From NCBI GenBank assembly GCA_964632755.1, contig CAZWDT010000036.1, forward strand, positions 1 through 30,240: DNA of 30,240 bases. Reading direction: 5' to 3'. The position numbers and the translations under genes were made by a program. Origin of the DNA: JAFGMR01 sp964632755. GTDB lineage: Archaea > Halobacteriota > Methanosarcinia > Methanotrichales > Methanotrichaceae. The notes beneath the pieces are model-generated. The model worked only from the letters and a program-made list of their open reading frames with translations. It was not told where the DNA came from and made no database searches. Below are positions 22,416 to 30,240 of this stretch, piece after piece; within the stretch, counting starts at the first letter, position 1, and each line of letters starts with the position of its first letter.

Positions 22416-25400
22416 TCACTCCAGAACGATCTTGACGTCCCTCTCCAATAGCTCCAGAAGACGGATTTGTAGCATCTCAAGGGACCTCTCAACCGCCTCC
22501 CTCGAATCGAGGGGCTGGCTGAAGAACTCGGAGAGGCGGACTCTCACAACCAGCTTTACCGGCTCTGGTGGAGGACCTTGCGCCTCAGAGGTCTCGGACG
22601 TCTTTGGCGCATCAGAAGTCCCGATCGTATCTTTCGCCCACTCTTGCACCTTCGCCTTCTCTCGCGCCCTCTCTCGCATCAGCTCTTCGATCCTCTCAAG
22701 CGCCTTTTCCTTGAAGCCCGATTGCGCGGCGAGGTCAGACTCCATCTGAGCGATGCCTGCCCTACACCTCTTGCACGCAAGCTCGCCTGCCAGAAGGCCA
22801 GGCCCTTCGCAAGCCCTATTAGCGAGATCTCTGAGGACCTGATCTCTCGTCCCCCCCTCGATCCCGGGCCATCGGGGATCGCCCTCTATCTCCTCAACAG
22901 CTGATCTGAACCGCTCCACACGATCACTGTGAAGCTCGTCGTAAATCTCGGCGTATCTTATGGAGATCTCAGTGGATATGTCTTTGATCTCCGCCAAATG
23001 ATCGTAGATATCCTCTGCCTCCAATAGACACTTCAATCGATCAGGCTTCCCTTCAAGGCCGGGGGCGCTGGACTCAAGCCTCCCCCTCAAGATCGGCCAC
23101 ATCTCGCAAGATGCCTGGCGAGCTTTGCGAATGACCTCGAGAGAGTCCTCGCTCGTAGCCTCTCGGATCATTCGAATCCGATCTCGGTCTCCCAACAGAC
23201 GCTCGCCCTCTTTATTGAGGATCGCCACGCATTCGCCCGTTGTCGCATTCAGAATCCTGGAAAGGGTCCTCTTGATCTCATCTATCTGATCCATCACAGG
23301 AAGGTCGTTTGCCCTCGCCTTGGCCTCGATCGGCATGAGATCGCTTTGCTCCCTTGAAACGAACGCCTTCAGGGCCGAGGCGATCGAGCCCTTGTCCACA
23401 TCGACCGAGTCCCCGCTTAGATCTTCGCAGGTCTTCGCAGCCTTGGTCAGATCAACAATCGATATGACCTTCGCAGGAGTGAAAAGGGCGGACTTGAAGG
23501 TATTGTTGTTCGTGAGCGCCTCGTGACTGGCTGAGTCCTGGTAGGACTCGAACCTCTGCCCGCCATAGGAGACCTCGATCATTCCCGCCCTGAAAAGCAC
23601 GGCGAGAACCAGCCTGAGCATGTCGAGATCGCCGCCATAACCGATCCCGGTGAAGCGAGCGATGAGGGCCTTGCCCGTCCTGGACTCTTTGTTGCCGTAG
23701 CTGTGCTCCCGATTGAGGTAGGAGTGGACATCCTCGACGATCTCCGCGTTTGCGTTGAGGACGTACTTATGGCCGTCCTTCACGACCAGGTTCATCCCCT
23801 GCTCGCCATTGTAGAATATGGGTGCAAGACCGCTCAGGTTTGCAGCCTTCAGGATCTCATTTGCCTCCTTTCCATTAAGATGCTTAGCCCATATCTCAAG
23901 CCTCGGGTAGAGATCGAGTATGACGTCGTCAAGCATCCTCTTTACCATCAACTCAGTCGTCCGTCCAAGATCAGATCCGTCCCTCGATACCCCTCTGAAG
24001 ACGGAAGATCCGCCGACCAAGGCAGCTTTGAGGATCTCGCGCAATCGAGGCCTCTTTCTCGAGACCTCCTTCTTCTCGTACTCGAGGCTTGACGCATCAT
24101 CGCCAGCTATCCTGTTCTGTCCACGGAGCTGGTCGTACTTCTCAACCATCCTGCTCGATGAATAAAGGTCGCTTACTAGATCGTCTATCTCCGGGGTCAG
24201 TGAGAAAATGATGTAGATATCGTTCTTGTGGTCCGCGAGCCGGCTCTCAGTTCGAATCTCCTCGAGCATTTTATCGAAGCTGTCGGCATCCTCGGATGCG
24301 CAGATGGAGAGGGATACCGGCCCGTCGCTTATCCGGGTGCCGCCAAAGCCGATTCCCAGGTTGAAGGCCTTCAGGTTGCCAAACCGGTAGTTCTTCAGGC
24401 CGGGCTCGTCGAAGATATGGCCCAAGGCCTCTCGGAGAAGCTCGTTTCGATCCCTTGGCCTCGGCTCAAGGCTCCTCCGTTCGGTCTCCCAGATAATCTC
24501 TTGAGGTGTCTGAAGCTTCCAGCCATCCTCGGTCTCCCGGACGAACTTCGCATCGAATAGCCTCTTTAAGGCATCCCTCACATCGGCAAGCGGTGCCTGT
24601 CTTCCGATCTCGTCCACAAGACAGGCTGCGATGTTCGCCTCGGTTCTCGGAAGATCCTTGATCGGATCGAGAAGGCAGACGACCTTAGCAACACGCGATA
24701 CCATCGATCCCTCATCGAACTTGTCGAAGATATCGGCCATCTCCTTTCTCTTCTCCGTAGACAGGTTGCCTTCGACTATATCGAAGATCTTGTCTATGGT
24801 AACCAGGGTTCCTACCGGTTTTTCGGCAAGCCTCGTCCTCTCGCTCACAAGCATCTCATGAGCCTGCTTTATGATCGTCCGATTGCTTCCGCCGAGATGT
24901 CGATCAGCTCCCAGCTGCAACCTGATCCCGGACATGATATCTATGGAGATCTCAACGAAATGGGGCGGATAAGGGTAACACTGCACGAACTCATCCCTCT
25001 TGACCTCGCACTTCTTGGCCGTCCTCTCCAGGCGAAGCGCCAGGTTGAGCTGGCCCTGGGACTCGTCGTAGATGCTCTCCAGCAGGGGGACGGCCTCGTC
25101 CCTCTTGGCCAAGACCCTCCGGGTGGCAACCTCCCTGATGTCCGAAGGCGCAAGATCTATCCTGTACTTGAACCGGTCCTGAAGCTTTGCGAGCTCGACC
25201 CTCTTGGAGTCAATGGCTGCCACCACCTCATCCAGCTTCTCCTGGGAGGTGACAGCGATCCAGACGGGGGAAACAGCCCTCTTCGCCTTGAGCCGGTTCT
25301 TGCTGACCTTGCCGAACTGCTCGACGAGGGCGCGAAGATCCTCGATCCGCTCAGCGTTTCGGGCCACATACTGGCCTACCTCGTCGATTATGAAGACCAG

Positions 25401-26159
25401 CCCCTTTCCAGGACGCCTCCTCTCCATTAGATCGAAGGCGCGTTCGACGACGCGCTCGATGGTCAGTGTATTCCGTCTCAGGGAGATGGCCCACGTGTCA
25501 GGCCGCGGAAAAAGCCCGGGGTCCATCCTGTTGAGGAGAGCAGATGCGTAATTGATCTTCTTGGCTCCTTTCCTCGCCCGCTTCCATTCTATCCCGTTGA
25601 CTTCGGGACATAGATCGATGAACCGATCCAGGTTTCCTTCTTCCTCAAGCTCTATCTCAAGATCGGCGATGTCGTAATCCATGGCGTAGTCCAGCTTGGA
25701 CAGCAGGGCGCGATAGACGATCTCTGCGATCAACTCGTCGCCCCGTTTAACCTCCGAAGCCTTGGAGATGTCCAGCATGATGACTTCAAGGGGAGTCTTC
25801 GTGTTGATGAAGTCCACGTACTCGCTGATCCGGGGTTCATTGAGCTGGGCCTTGAAGAGCTCGCTATAGCTTACGCCCATGACCAAGGGATTTGCCAGTA
25901 CATTGCCCAAGTTCTTCGCAAAAGACGATTTTCCCGATCCGAAGAAGCCGGAGATCCAGATCCCGACGCCCTCGTGAGGCTCGGATGGAGCCTCTGCGAT
26001 TGCCCTCAATATGTCCAGAAAATGCCCTTTGATTCGATCTGTTGCGACGTACTCTACGATCTCGGAGTAGACGGTCTCCTCATCGTATTGATCTACTTTT
26101 ATTATCTCTTCGATATCTTGTTTCAAGTCCCTCGAGAGAAGATCCCCGATCAGCTTCAT
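22416..26159 (-). CDS. brxC: BREX P-loop ATPase BrxC
   Basis: A 1247-residue ATPase of type 1 BREX. Walker A is GFFGSGKSSF at residues 71-80, Walker B is LVFIIDEVGQ at 254-263, and a sensor-like strand VSPVWIAVTSQEKLDE follows near 296. The C-terminal half is long and mostly helical, with a Cys pair CKRC near residue 1130. BrxC is the largest scaffold/ATPase component and is related to PglY. It starts 17 nt after brxB, with GGAG about 10 nt before its ATG. The full family length is kept and no frame break is seen. Confidence 0.95.
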   Translation of the reverse strand: MKLIGDLLSRDLKQDIEEIIKVDQYDEETVYSEIVEYVATDRIKGHFLDILRAIAEAPSEPHEGVGIWISGFFGSGKSSFAKNLGNVLANPLVMGVSYSELFKAQLNEPRISEYVDFINTKTPLEVIMLDISKASEVKRGDELIAEIVYRALLSKLDYAMDYDIADLEIELEEEGNLDRFIDLCPEVNGIEWKRARKGAKKINYASALLNRMDPGLFPRPDTWAISLRRNTLTIERVVERAFDLMERRRPGKGLVFIIDEVGQYVARNAERIEDLRALVEQFGKVSKNRLKAKRAVSPVWIAVTSQEKLDEVVAAIDSKRVELAKLQDRFKYRIDLAPSDIREVATRRVLAKRDEAVPLLESIYDESQGQLNLALRLERTAKKCEVKRDEFVQCYPYPPHFVEISIDIMSGIRLQLGADRHLGGSNRTIIKQAHEMLVSERTRLAEKPVGTLVTIDKIFDIVEGNLSTEKRKEMADIFDKFDEGSMVSRVAKVVCLLDPIKDLPRTEANIAACLVDEIGRQAPLADVRDALKRLFDAKFVRETEDGWKLQTPQEIIWETERRSLEPRPRDRNELLREALGHIFDEPGLKNYRFGNLKAFNLGIGFGGTRISDGPVSLSICASEDADSFDKMLEEIRTESRLADHKNDIYIIFSLTPEIDDLVSDLYSSSRMVEKYDQLRGQNRIAGDDASSLEYEKKEVSRKRPRLREILKAALVGGSSVFRGVSRDGSDLGRTTELMVKRMLDDVILDLYPRLEIWAKHLNGKEANEILKAANLSGLAPIFYNGEQGMNLVVKDGHKYVLNANAEIVEDVHSYLNREHSYGNKESRTGKALIARFTGIGYGGDLDMLRLVLAVLFRAGMIEVSYGGQRFESYQDSASHEALTNNNTFKSALFTPAKVISIVDLTKAAKTCEDLSGDSVDVDKGSIASALKAFVSREQSDLMPIEAKARANDLPVMDQIDEIKRTLSRILNATTGECVAILNKEGERLLGDRDRIRMIREATSEDSLEVIRKARQASCEMWPILRGRLESSAPGLEGKPDRLKCLLEAEDIYDHLAEIKDISTEISIRYAEIYDELHSDRVERFRSAVEEIEGDPRWPGIEGGTRDQVLRDLANRACEGPGLLAGELACKRCRAGIAQMESDLAAQSGFKEKALERIEELMRERAREKAKVQEWAKDTIGTSDAPKTSETSEAQGPPPEPVKLVVRVRLSEFFSQPLDSREAVERSLEMLQIRLLELLERDVKIVLE

Positions 26160-26176
26160 TTCAGCCGCTCCATTGA

Positions 26177-26767
26177 TTAGCCATATATATTCACCCTATA
26201 GTTTGCCTGAACTTCCCTGTCTTTCAGATTCATGAAGAGCAAGCCACTGATTCCCTCGGCCAGAGTTCCAGGATAGAACAGAATTGTCGTGACCTTCGTT
26301 TTACCATGCATCTCATCAAGCAACTTCGACATGTGATAGATTGCAGGAGCCATAGATCCAGCCCTGGTTAAGAAGACTACATGCCTCTCGAAATCGAGGT
26401 CTCTCATGTGTTCCGCGAGAAGGTCAGCAAGGGGCTGCCAGTCATCATCTGAGAGATAGATTGTCACCTGTTCCTGGGCCTTTACAAATCCCCTCTCCCG
26501 CTCCAACTCGGTGATCGCCTCCAGCCCTTCCGACCTCTCTATGGCCTCCCAGAGCAGATCTGCGAGGGATATGGTCACGACCTCCCGACCGATGGCCTTC
26601 ATCCTCGTCTCAAGGAGGCGAAGCTGGTCTCGAAGCACCCATTCATCTTGGGGATCGTATCGCACAATGGCAAACGGCAGATCACGATAGGCGCTTATCT
26701 TCGGCGGATTGGCCATAAGATCGTTCTCCATCAGTTCAATGCGGCCTATTAAGGATAACATGGGCAT
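26177..26767 (-). CDS. brxB: BREX protein BrxB (DUF1788)
   Basis: A 196-residue DUF1788 protein. The family core is visible: RDLPFAIVRYDPQDEWVLRDQLRLLETRM, then VVTISLADLLWEAIER, and HVVFLTRAGSMAPAIYHMSKLLDEMHG followed by TTILFYPGTLAEG. BrxB is known to bind PglZ. The start at 26767 overlaps brxA by 32 nt; a second Met at 26761 is equally possible, and one at 26731 would remove residues that resemble the family N-terminus. Confidence 0.93.
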   Translation of the reverse strand: MPMLSLIGRIELMENDLMANPPKISAYRDLPFAIVRYDPQDEWVLRDQLRLLETRMKAIGREVVTISLADLLWEAIERSEGLEAITELERERGFVKAQEQVTIYLSDDDWQPLADLLAEHMRDLDFERHVVFLTRAGSMAPAIYHMSKLLDEMHGKTKVTTILFYPGTLAEGISGLLFMNLKDREVQANYRVNIYG

Positions 26768-27527
26768 AACTCCCCAGCGATTTGGCCGGAAATTCGATGA
26801 TGATGACGGATCCTGCCGCCTGATAGCTTAGAAGATGCATCTGATGAGCCTCCATGAATAGATGCTCTACCGCAATAGGACTGAGAAAGAAGAGCCGCCA
26901 GAGAGGATCTTCGATCAGGCGCTTTCCCGATGGCTGAGACCGGCCTAGGTAAAATGAGATGTAAGAGAATGCCTCGGCCGGAAGATAGAGCGATTGGAGC
27001 CTCTTCTTCCTCTTTCCACGAAGGATCCCGAAGTCTCGAAGAGCGGTGACCAACGCGGATGCCGACCGTTCTTTCGTGCTCTCCGACCAGGGGCCGCAGG
27101 TCTTTCCCTCATCGATCTTCCTTTTGATCCACCCTTCGACGTCATCGACGGAGACATCCACGAGGCCGTGCTCATGCATCGGTCCAAAAAACTCGACGAC
27201 GAGATCGAGAAGGAGCGGATCGGCCAGAGCAGCATGGAAGTAGAGGATAGGATCCATGCTCTCCGCGGGAAGCCCCCCGTCAGCGAGGCAGACTAGAGCC
27301 CTTGTCACATCCGGCTCGCTCAGATACCGCTTGCGAAGGACGTTCAATATATCGTCGACTCTCGAGCGAGATGCTTTGCCGAATATGTTCTCTCGCCTAA
27401 ATCTATCCAAGTTCTCAGGCAATGACAGCGAATCATCCCAGCTGGCCATTAAGGTCTTGGTATCCGCCAATAAAGCTCCCCCCTTCAGGATCTTGCTGGA
27501 ATAAATTCGACTCTTATTGGATTTCAT
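26736..27527 (-). CDS. brxA: BREX protein BrxA (DUF1819)
   Basis: A 263-residue DUF1819 protein, first gene of the BREX operon. Family hallmarks are IYSSKILKGGALLADTKTLM, SLPENLDRFRRENIFGKASR and SRVDDILNVLRKRYL near the N-terminus. BrxA proteins are small helical DNA-binding proteins of uncertain role. The frame is open upstream to 27623, but the additional 32 residues have no family counterpart and run over the promoter-like inverted repeat, so the ATG at 27527 is chosen. Confidence 0.93.
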   Translation of the reverse strand: MKSNKSRIYSSKILKGGALLADTKTLMASWDDSLSLPENLDRFRRENIFGKASRSRVDDILNVLRKRYLSEPDVTRALVCLADGGLPAESMDPILYFHAALADPLLLDLVVEFFGPMHEHGLVDVSVDDVEGWIKRKIDEGKTCGPWSESTKERSASALVTALRDFGILRGKRKKRLQSLYLPAEAFSYISFYLGRSQPSGKRLIEDPLWRLFFLSPIAVEHLFMEAHQMHLLSYQAAGSVIIIEFPAKSLGSYAHVILNRPH

Positions 27528-27597
27528 CTCATCTTGCTTCCTGAATGGGATTGAATCAACACTGCACCAAGCGTCCCCTCTGCCAACTAGGAGAGCC

Positions 27598-27620
27598 CCA
27601 ATATACGAAAAGGTTTCGTA
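27598..27620 (-). promoter_or_regulatory. Inverted repeat and TATA-like element before brxA
   Basis: TACGAAA (27604-27610), a 3-nt spacer, and TTTCGTA (27614-27620) form a perfect 7-bp inverted repeat about 77 nt before the brxA start. On the minus strand it runs directly into TATATTGG, a possible TATA box. That arrangement suits an operator for a repressor of the BREX operon. No regulator gene (such as a WYL-type BrxR) is visible in the window. Confidence 0.5.
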
Positions 27621-27768
27621 CAAAGCCCTGGTCGTTCATAGTGGGCCAAGACCGAAGAGAGACTGAGGCCCGGACGTTTGGACGATCTCGATGGAGCGGT
27701 TTGTTGCCCTGCATCCTCCCTTAGAATGCTCGATAACCGGCGATAATTGCAGTATCGAGTGGATCCGA

Positions 27769-27875
27769 GCCCCCCGGCCGCGGATTCGCAGACGGCAATC
27801 GCCCTTGCGGGCGAGGGGCGAGGCCCCGGCCCGCGGCCGCAGGCGCTCACGAGGGGGCCCTGTGGGGGCAAGGCT
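27769..27875 (+). repeat. 107-bp direct repeat, right copy
   Basis: Identical to 9094-9200 over 107 bp in the same orientation, 18,675 bp away. On its left is GGATCCGA and on its right GCCGCGGCCGCAG, both unlike the flanks of the left copy. It lies upstream of brxA, so the pair exactly brackets the BREX operon, the TPR-protein gene and the YgiT remnant. Confidence 0.95.
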
Positions 27876-28126
27876 GCCGCGGCCGCAGCTCCGCGGGGGA
27901 GATCGGGGCGGGGACGCCGGTCAAGCAGATGACGACGGGAATTAATTTATGTCCCCCACCACATATTTACCATTACATCTGCCAGCGTTAGAAGGGATAA
28001 GCGATCCTCTAATGAAGGGATGAGACTGCTATTCTTGGAAGCCAAACCCCAAACCCCAACATACCTCAAGCTCCGCTAAAAAAGGATTTTCGCAATGTCG
28101 TTACGGACCGCTCCTTTGCACGGCCC

Positions 28127-28219
28127 TCAGAAGAGGGCAGCAAGCAGGTAGAGCGGGAGCAAGAAGCAGACCACGAAACCTGCTACCACCAATGCTATAG
28201 CCATTCCATTACCTTCCAT
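28127..28219 (-). CDS. 30-residue single-span membrane microprotein
   Basis: A short open frame with a good ribosome-binding site (GAGGTGAGG about 6 nt before the ATG). The protein starts MEGNGMAIALVVAGFVVCFL and ends LPLYLLAALF: a short polar N-terminus followed by a single hydrophobic span of about 22 residues with a Pro near its end. The size and pattern match tiny membrane subunits or regulators such as KdpF- or CydX-like proteins, but I cannot assign a partner. It is divergent from the AAA ATPase gene, with a palindrome between them. Confidence 0.6.
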   Translation of the reverse strand: MEGNGMAIALVVAGFVVCFLLPLYLLAALF

Positions 28220-28270
28220 GAATCTCCTCACCTCATCCCAATAGTTAGTATCTGTCCCCAGGAGAGGCGA

Positions 28271-28286
28271 AGTGATATTAATCACT
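28271..28286. promoter_or_regulatory. Palindrome in the divergent promoter region
   Basis: AGTGAT-ATTA-ATCACT is a perfect 6-bp dyad lying about 52 nt before the microprotein ATG and 77 nt before the AAA ATPase start. AT-rich runs beside it (28301-28350) could supply TATA boxes for either gene. It is a candidate operator shared by both. Confidence 0.4.
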
Positions 28287-28363
28287 GTCGGGACATCTCG
28301 GAATAAAATTATGGAAATATACTATCCCTTCGACAATACATTTAATTAGAAGGGAATTAAGTA

Positions 28364-29467
28364 ATGGTCGTGCGATCGATCCAGAAGACGGGAATGAAAA
28401 GCCACGGAGGCAAGCTGGACCGCAGCGAGACCGCCGGGGCCAGATATCTTCTCCTGAGACCTGCTGGCTACCCTCTCAAAAGCCTATTTCAAGAGTATCC
28501 TGTGGTATCGGAGCCGCGCCTCTTCGAGCGCTACGCCCGAGAGCAATGGTATGGTGAGGTCGTGAGGCCTGGATGCTACCTCTTCGACCGAAGGCTCTAC
28601 CCCGACTTTGCCTTCAAGGTGATCAAGGCATATCCTCGCGTCTCGATAGTTGGGTCCCGGACCTCGATAGAAGTCGAGAGCAGATCGAATACCACGAAGG
28701 ACATCAGCCAGGTATCCCTCGATGATGTCGTGGGCCAAGACCTGGCGAAGAGGAAGGTTAAGATCATCCAGCGGTTCCTCGCCCAGCCGGAGCATTTCGG
28801 GCGATGGGCACCCAAGAACGTCCTCTTCTACGGATCCTCAGGGACCGGAAAGACAATGATGGCCCGAGCCCTCTCCGGAGAAGCGAATGTGCCCCTTCTC
28901 CCTGTCAAGGCAACGGAGATGATAGGCGAGTTCGTGGGCGAGGGAGCGCGCCAAATCCACGGCCTCTACGAGAAGGCCCAGCAGATGGCCCCCTGCATAA
29001 TCTTCATAGATGAGCTGGATGCAATCGCCCTCGACAGGAGATATCAGGACCTGCGAGGCGATGTCTCCGAGATCGTCAACTCCCTGCTGACCGAGATGGA
29101 CGGGATTCATCAGCGAAAGGGGATATGCACGATTGCCGCCACCAACAAGATCGAGTTCCTGGATAGCTCCATCAGGTCCCGATTCGAGGAGGAGATAGAG
29201 TTCAAGCTGCCCGATGTTAAGGAGAGGGAGAGGATATTGGAGATGAGCGCCGAAACCCTCCCCGTGGAGATGGTGGGGGCGGATTTGAAGGCGATTGCAA
29301 AGATCACCGAGGGCCTATCCGGAAGGGACCTGGTCGAGAAGGTGCTCAAGGTCTCCTTGCACCAGGCGATAATAGAGGAGTGCTGCATAACCCAGAGCCA
29401 TCTCGATGAGGCAGTGCGCCGATGCAAGAGGGAGGTAAAGGAAGCGCCAAAGGAGATGTTCAGCTGA
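28364..29467 (+). CDS. AAA family ATPase, AMA-like (CDC48/PAN relative)
   Basis: A 367-residue single-ring AAA ATPase. The N-terminal domain (about residues 25-105) is followed by the linker DVVGQDLAKRKV, Walker A GSSGTGKT (157-164), Walker B IIFIDELDAIA (212-222), sensor AATN (258-261) and arginine-finger region SIRSRFEEEIEF (269-280). This architecture matches AMA proteins, AAA ATPases of methanogens and Archaeoglobus related to proteasome-activating nucleotidase and thought to unfold proteins. It lacks the N-terminal coiled coil of PAN. A Met at residue 11 is an alternative start. It lies outside the repeat-bracketed block, so it is probably part of the host core genome. Confidence 0.85.
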   Translation: MVVRSIQKTGMKSHGGKLDRSETAGARYLLLRPAGYPLKSLFQEYPVVSEPRLFERYAREQWYGEVVRPGCYLFDRRLYPDFAFKVIKAYPRVSIVGSRTSIEVESRSNTTKDISQVSLDDVVGQDLAKRKVKIIQRFLAQPEHFGRWAPKNVLFYGSSGTGKTMMARALSGEANVPLLPVKATEMIGEFVGEGARQIHGLYEKAQQMAPCIIFIDELDAIALDRRYQDLRGDVSEIVNSLLTEMDGIHQRKGICTIAATNKIEFLDSSIRSRFEEEIEFKLPDVKERERILEMSAETLPVEMVGADLKAIAKITEGLSGRDLVEKVLKVSLHQAIIEECCITQSHLDEAVRRCKREVKEAPKEMFS

Positions 29468-29522
29468 CCCTCTGGCGCATATATTTCGTATTGATAGCAA
29501 GGATTAGCCCCTGGTGGTTTCC

Positions 29523-30026
29523 ATGTGGCAGCAGATTCTGGATAAATTCAGGCGGTACCCCGCCCAGGAGAAGGTGATCCGGCTCATACTGGCCCGGGGC
29601 TTTCAGATCAACGATCGCGGCCGGGTGGTCTCGGGAGAGATCGAGATCCCCCACGCCCAGATAGCCAAAGAGCTGGACGTCGACAGAAGGGTGGTGGACA
29701 CAACCGCCACGTCCGTGAGGGAAGACGAGCAGCTCTGGAAGGTATTTAGAAACGTGCGGTCCATGACATTCCTGGGGGAAGTAGCTCCGGCAATCGGCCT
29801 TGGCGTCATCGAGATCACGCCAGTCGATGCCACCCAGACTGGCCTTTTAGGCGAGGTCGCAGGAGCGGTTGCCAGATATGGCCTCTCCATCAGGCAGGCT
29901 GTGTCGGACGACCCCTACTTCGTGGAAAATCCAAAGCTCACGATCATCACCGAGGGAAAGATCCCCGGCGACCTAGTAAGGCTGCTCATGGAGGTAGATG
30001 GCGTGCGCCGGGTCACGATATATTGA
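29523..30026 (+). CDS. ACT-domain regulator of amino-acid metabolism (archaeal)
   Basis: A 167-residue archaeal protein of the COG2150 type. The N-terminal part (YPAQEKVIRLILARGFQ to IEIPHAQIAKELDVDRRVVD) is a winged-helix-like DNA-binding domain. The C-terminal ACT domain (GLGVIEITPVDATQTGLLGE, then ARYGLSIRQAVSDDPYF) should bind an amino acid. The start at ATG 29523 (MWQQILDKF) matches the family; a GTG at 29514 is 9 nt upstream. It lies 55 nt after the AAA gene on the same strand and may be co-transcribed. Confidence 0.88.
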   Translation: MWQQILDKFRRYPAQEKVIRLILARGFQINDRGRVVSGEIEIPHAQIAKELDVDRRVVDTTATSVREDEQLWKVFRNVRSMTFLGEVAPAIGLGVIEITPVDATQTGLLGEVAGAVARYGLSIRQAVSDDPYFVENPKLTIITEGKIPGDLVRLLMEVDGVRRVTIY

Positions 30027-30130
30027 TCAAGCGGTCTCAGAAAGGTCGTGATTCTGAAATAGGTTGGAGTTTCTATAACCCGTCTATAGCTCATGATCTC
30101 ATGAAAAAGTTTTTCATACAGGAAACTTAA

Positions 30131-30210
30131 CCGCAAAGGAACAAAGCCACAAAGGACGCACAAAGAGCAAAGATCAATTATTAGTCTTTGTGCCTTTTTG
30201 TCTTTGTGGT
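30131..30210. repeat. Imperfect inverted repeat, intergenic
   Basis: The left arm contains GCCACAAAGGACGCACAAAG (30146-30165) and the right arm reads, in reverse, ACCACAAAGACAAAAAGGC and then ACAAAGACT. The left arm also has internal direct copies of CAAAG about every 10 nt. Elements of this kind occur between genes in Methanosarcinales, and it could also act as a terminator through the T-rich right arm. Confidence 0.55.
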
Positions 30211-30240
30211 GATCGTCCGTAAGCCCTGGTTATAATTATC

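Larger units (their letters stand above)
9094..27875. other. Repeat-bracketed BREX type 1 defence block
   Basis: All six canonical type 1 BREX genes (brxA, brxB, brxC, pglX, pglZ, brxL) stand in canonical order on the minus strand with short gaps or overlaps, followed by one large membrane/TPR gene. Identical 107-bp repeats lie at both ends. Housekeeping and archaeal core genes lie outside. No integrase, transposase or tRNA gene is visible, so this cannot be called an integrated element on gene content. Confidence 0.85.

Noticed and set aside
24858..25430. Open plus-strand frame opposite brxC
   Set aside because: Antisense shadow of an intact, recognisable BrxC; Leu/Asp/Pro-rich with no domain.
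9094..27875. Calling the BREX block a defined mobile element
   Set aside because: Repeats alone are not enough; there is no mobility gene, no target-site duplication and no tRNA attachment site in view.
1..30240. CRISPR arrays, tRNA or rRNA genes, transposases, integrases
   Set aside because: None seen: no regularly spaced direct repeats, no T-loop or anticodon-like cloverleaf sequence, and no DDE, serine or tyrosine recombinase motifs in any frame examined.

Overview
The window looks like chromosome from a methanogenic archaeon, most likely a Methanothrix (Methanosaeta)-type member of the Methanosarcinales. The taxonomic placement is inference. It rests on archaeal-only genes (Rpo4/RpoF, ribosomal L21e, Pus10, TrmY, DUF655, archaeal-type OMP decarboxylase, an AMA-like AAA ATPase, an ACT-domain regulator with archaeal sequence), a moderately high GC housekeeping background, and AT-rich TATA-like promoters.

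Layout. (1) Positions 1-3848, minus strand: a tight translation/transcription operon, trmY-pus10-rpl21e-rpoF-DUF655-rsmA, with start/stop overlaps. Pus10 makes pseudouridine-54 in tRNA and TrmY methylates that base, so the first two genes are consecutive steps. (2) 3935-5559, plus strand: a HAD phosphatase, pyrF with an apparent ACG start, and a thiamine-binding MTH1187-type protein with a leaderless-type promoter. (3) 5.7-9.5 kb: a toxin-antitoxin zone of intact and decayed genes: frameshifted MNT nucleotidyltransferase plus truncated HEPN, orphan HicB, PIN toxin/antitoxin, a second MNT protein, DUF433/DUF5615, and a frameshifted YgiT-type zinc-finger gene. (4) 9.1-27.9 kb: a complete type 1 BREX phage-defence operon in canonical order on the minus strand (brxA-brxB-brxC-pglX-pglZ-brxL), followed by a 1286-residue membrane/TPR/repeat-strand protein of unknown function. 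The block is bracketed by two identical 107-bp direct repeats. (5) 28.1-30.2 kb: a 30-residue single-membrane-span microprotein divergent from an AMA-type AAA ATPase, then an ACT-domain protein and an imperfect inverted repeat.

How it works together (family knowledge plus inference). BrxC (ATPase), PglX (adenine methylase that sets specificity), PglZ (alkaline-phosphatase fold) and BrxL (AAA plus Lon-like domain), with the small BrxA and BrxB proteins, methylate host DNA and block phage DNA replication. The most interesting points are the 107-bp repeats framing the BREX block, an abrupt AT-rich insert covering the presumed target-recognition region of pglX, the uncharacterised membrane protein in the same block, an inverted repeat at the brxA promoter, the ACG start of pyrF, and the unannotated-looking 30-aa membrane protein.
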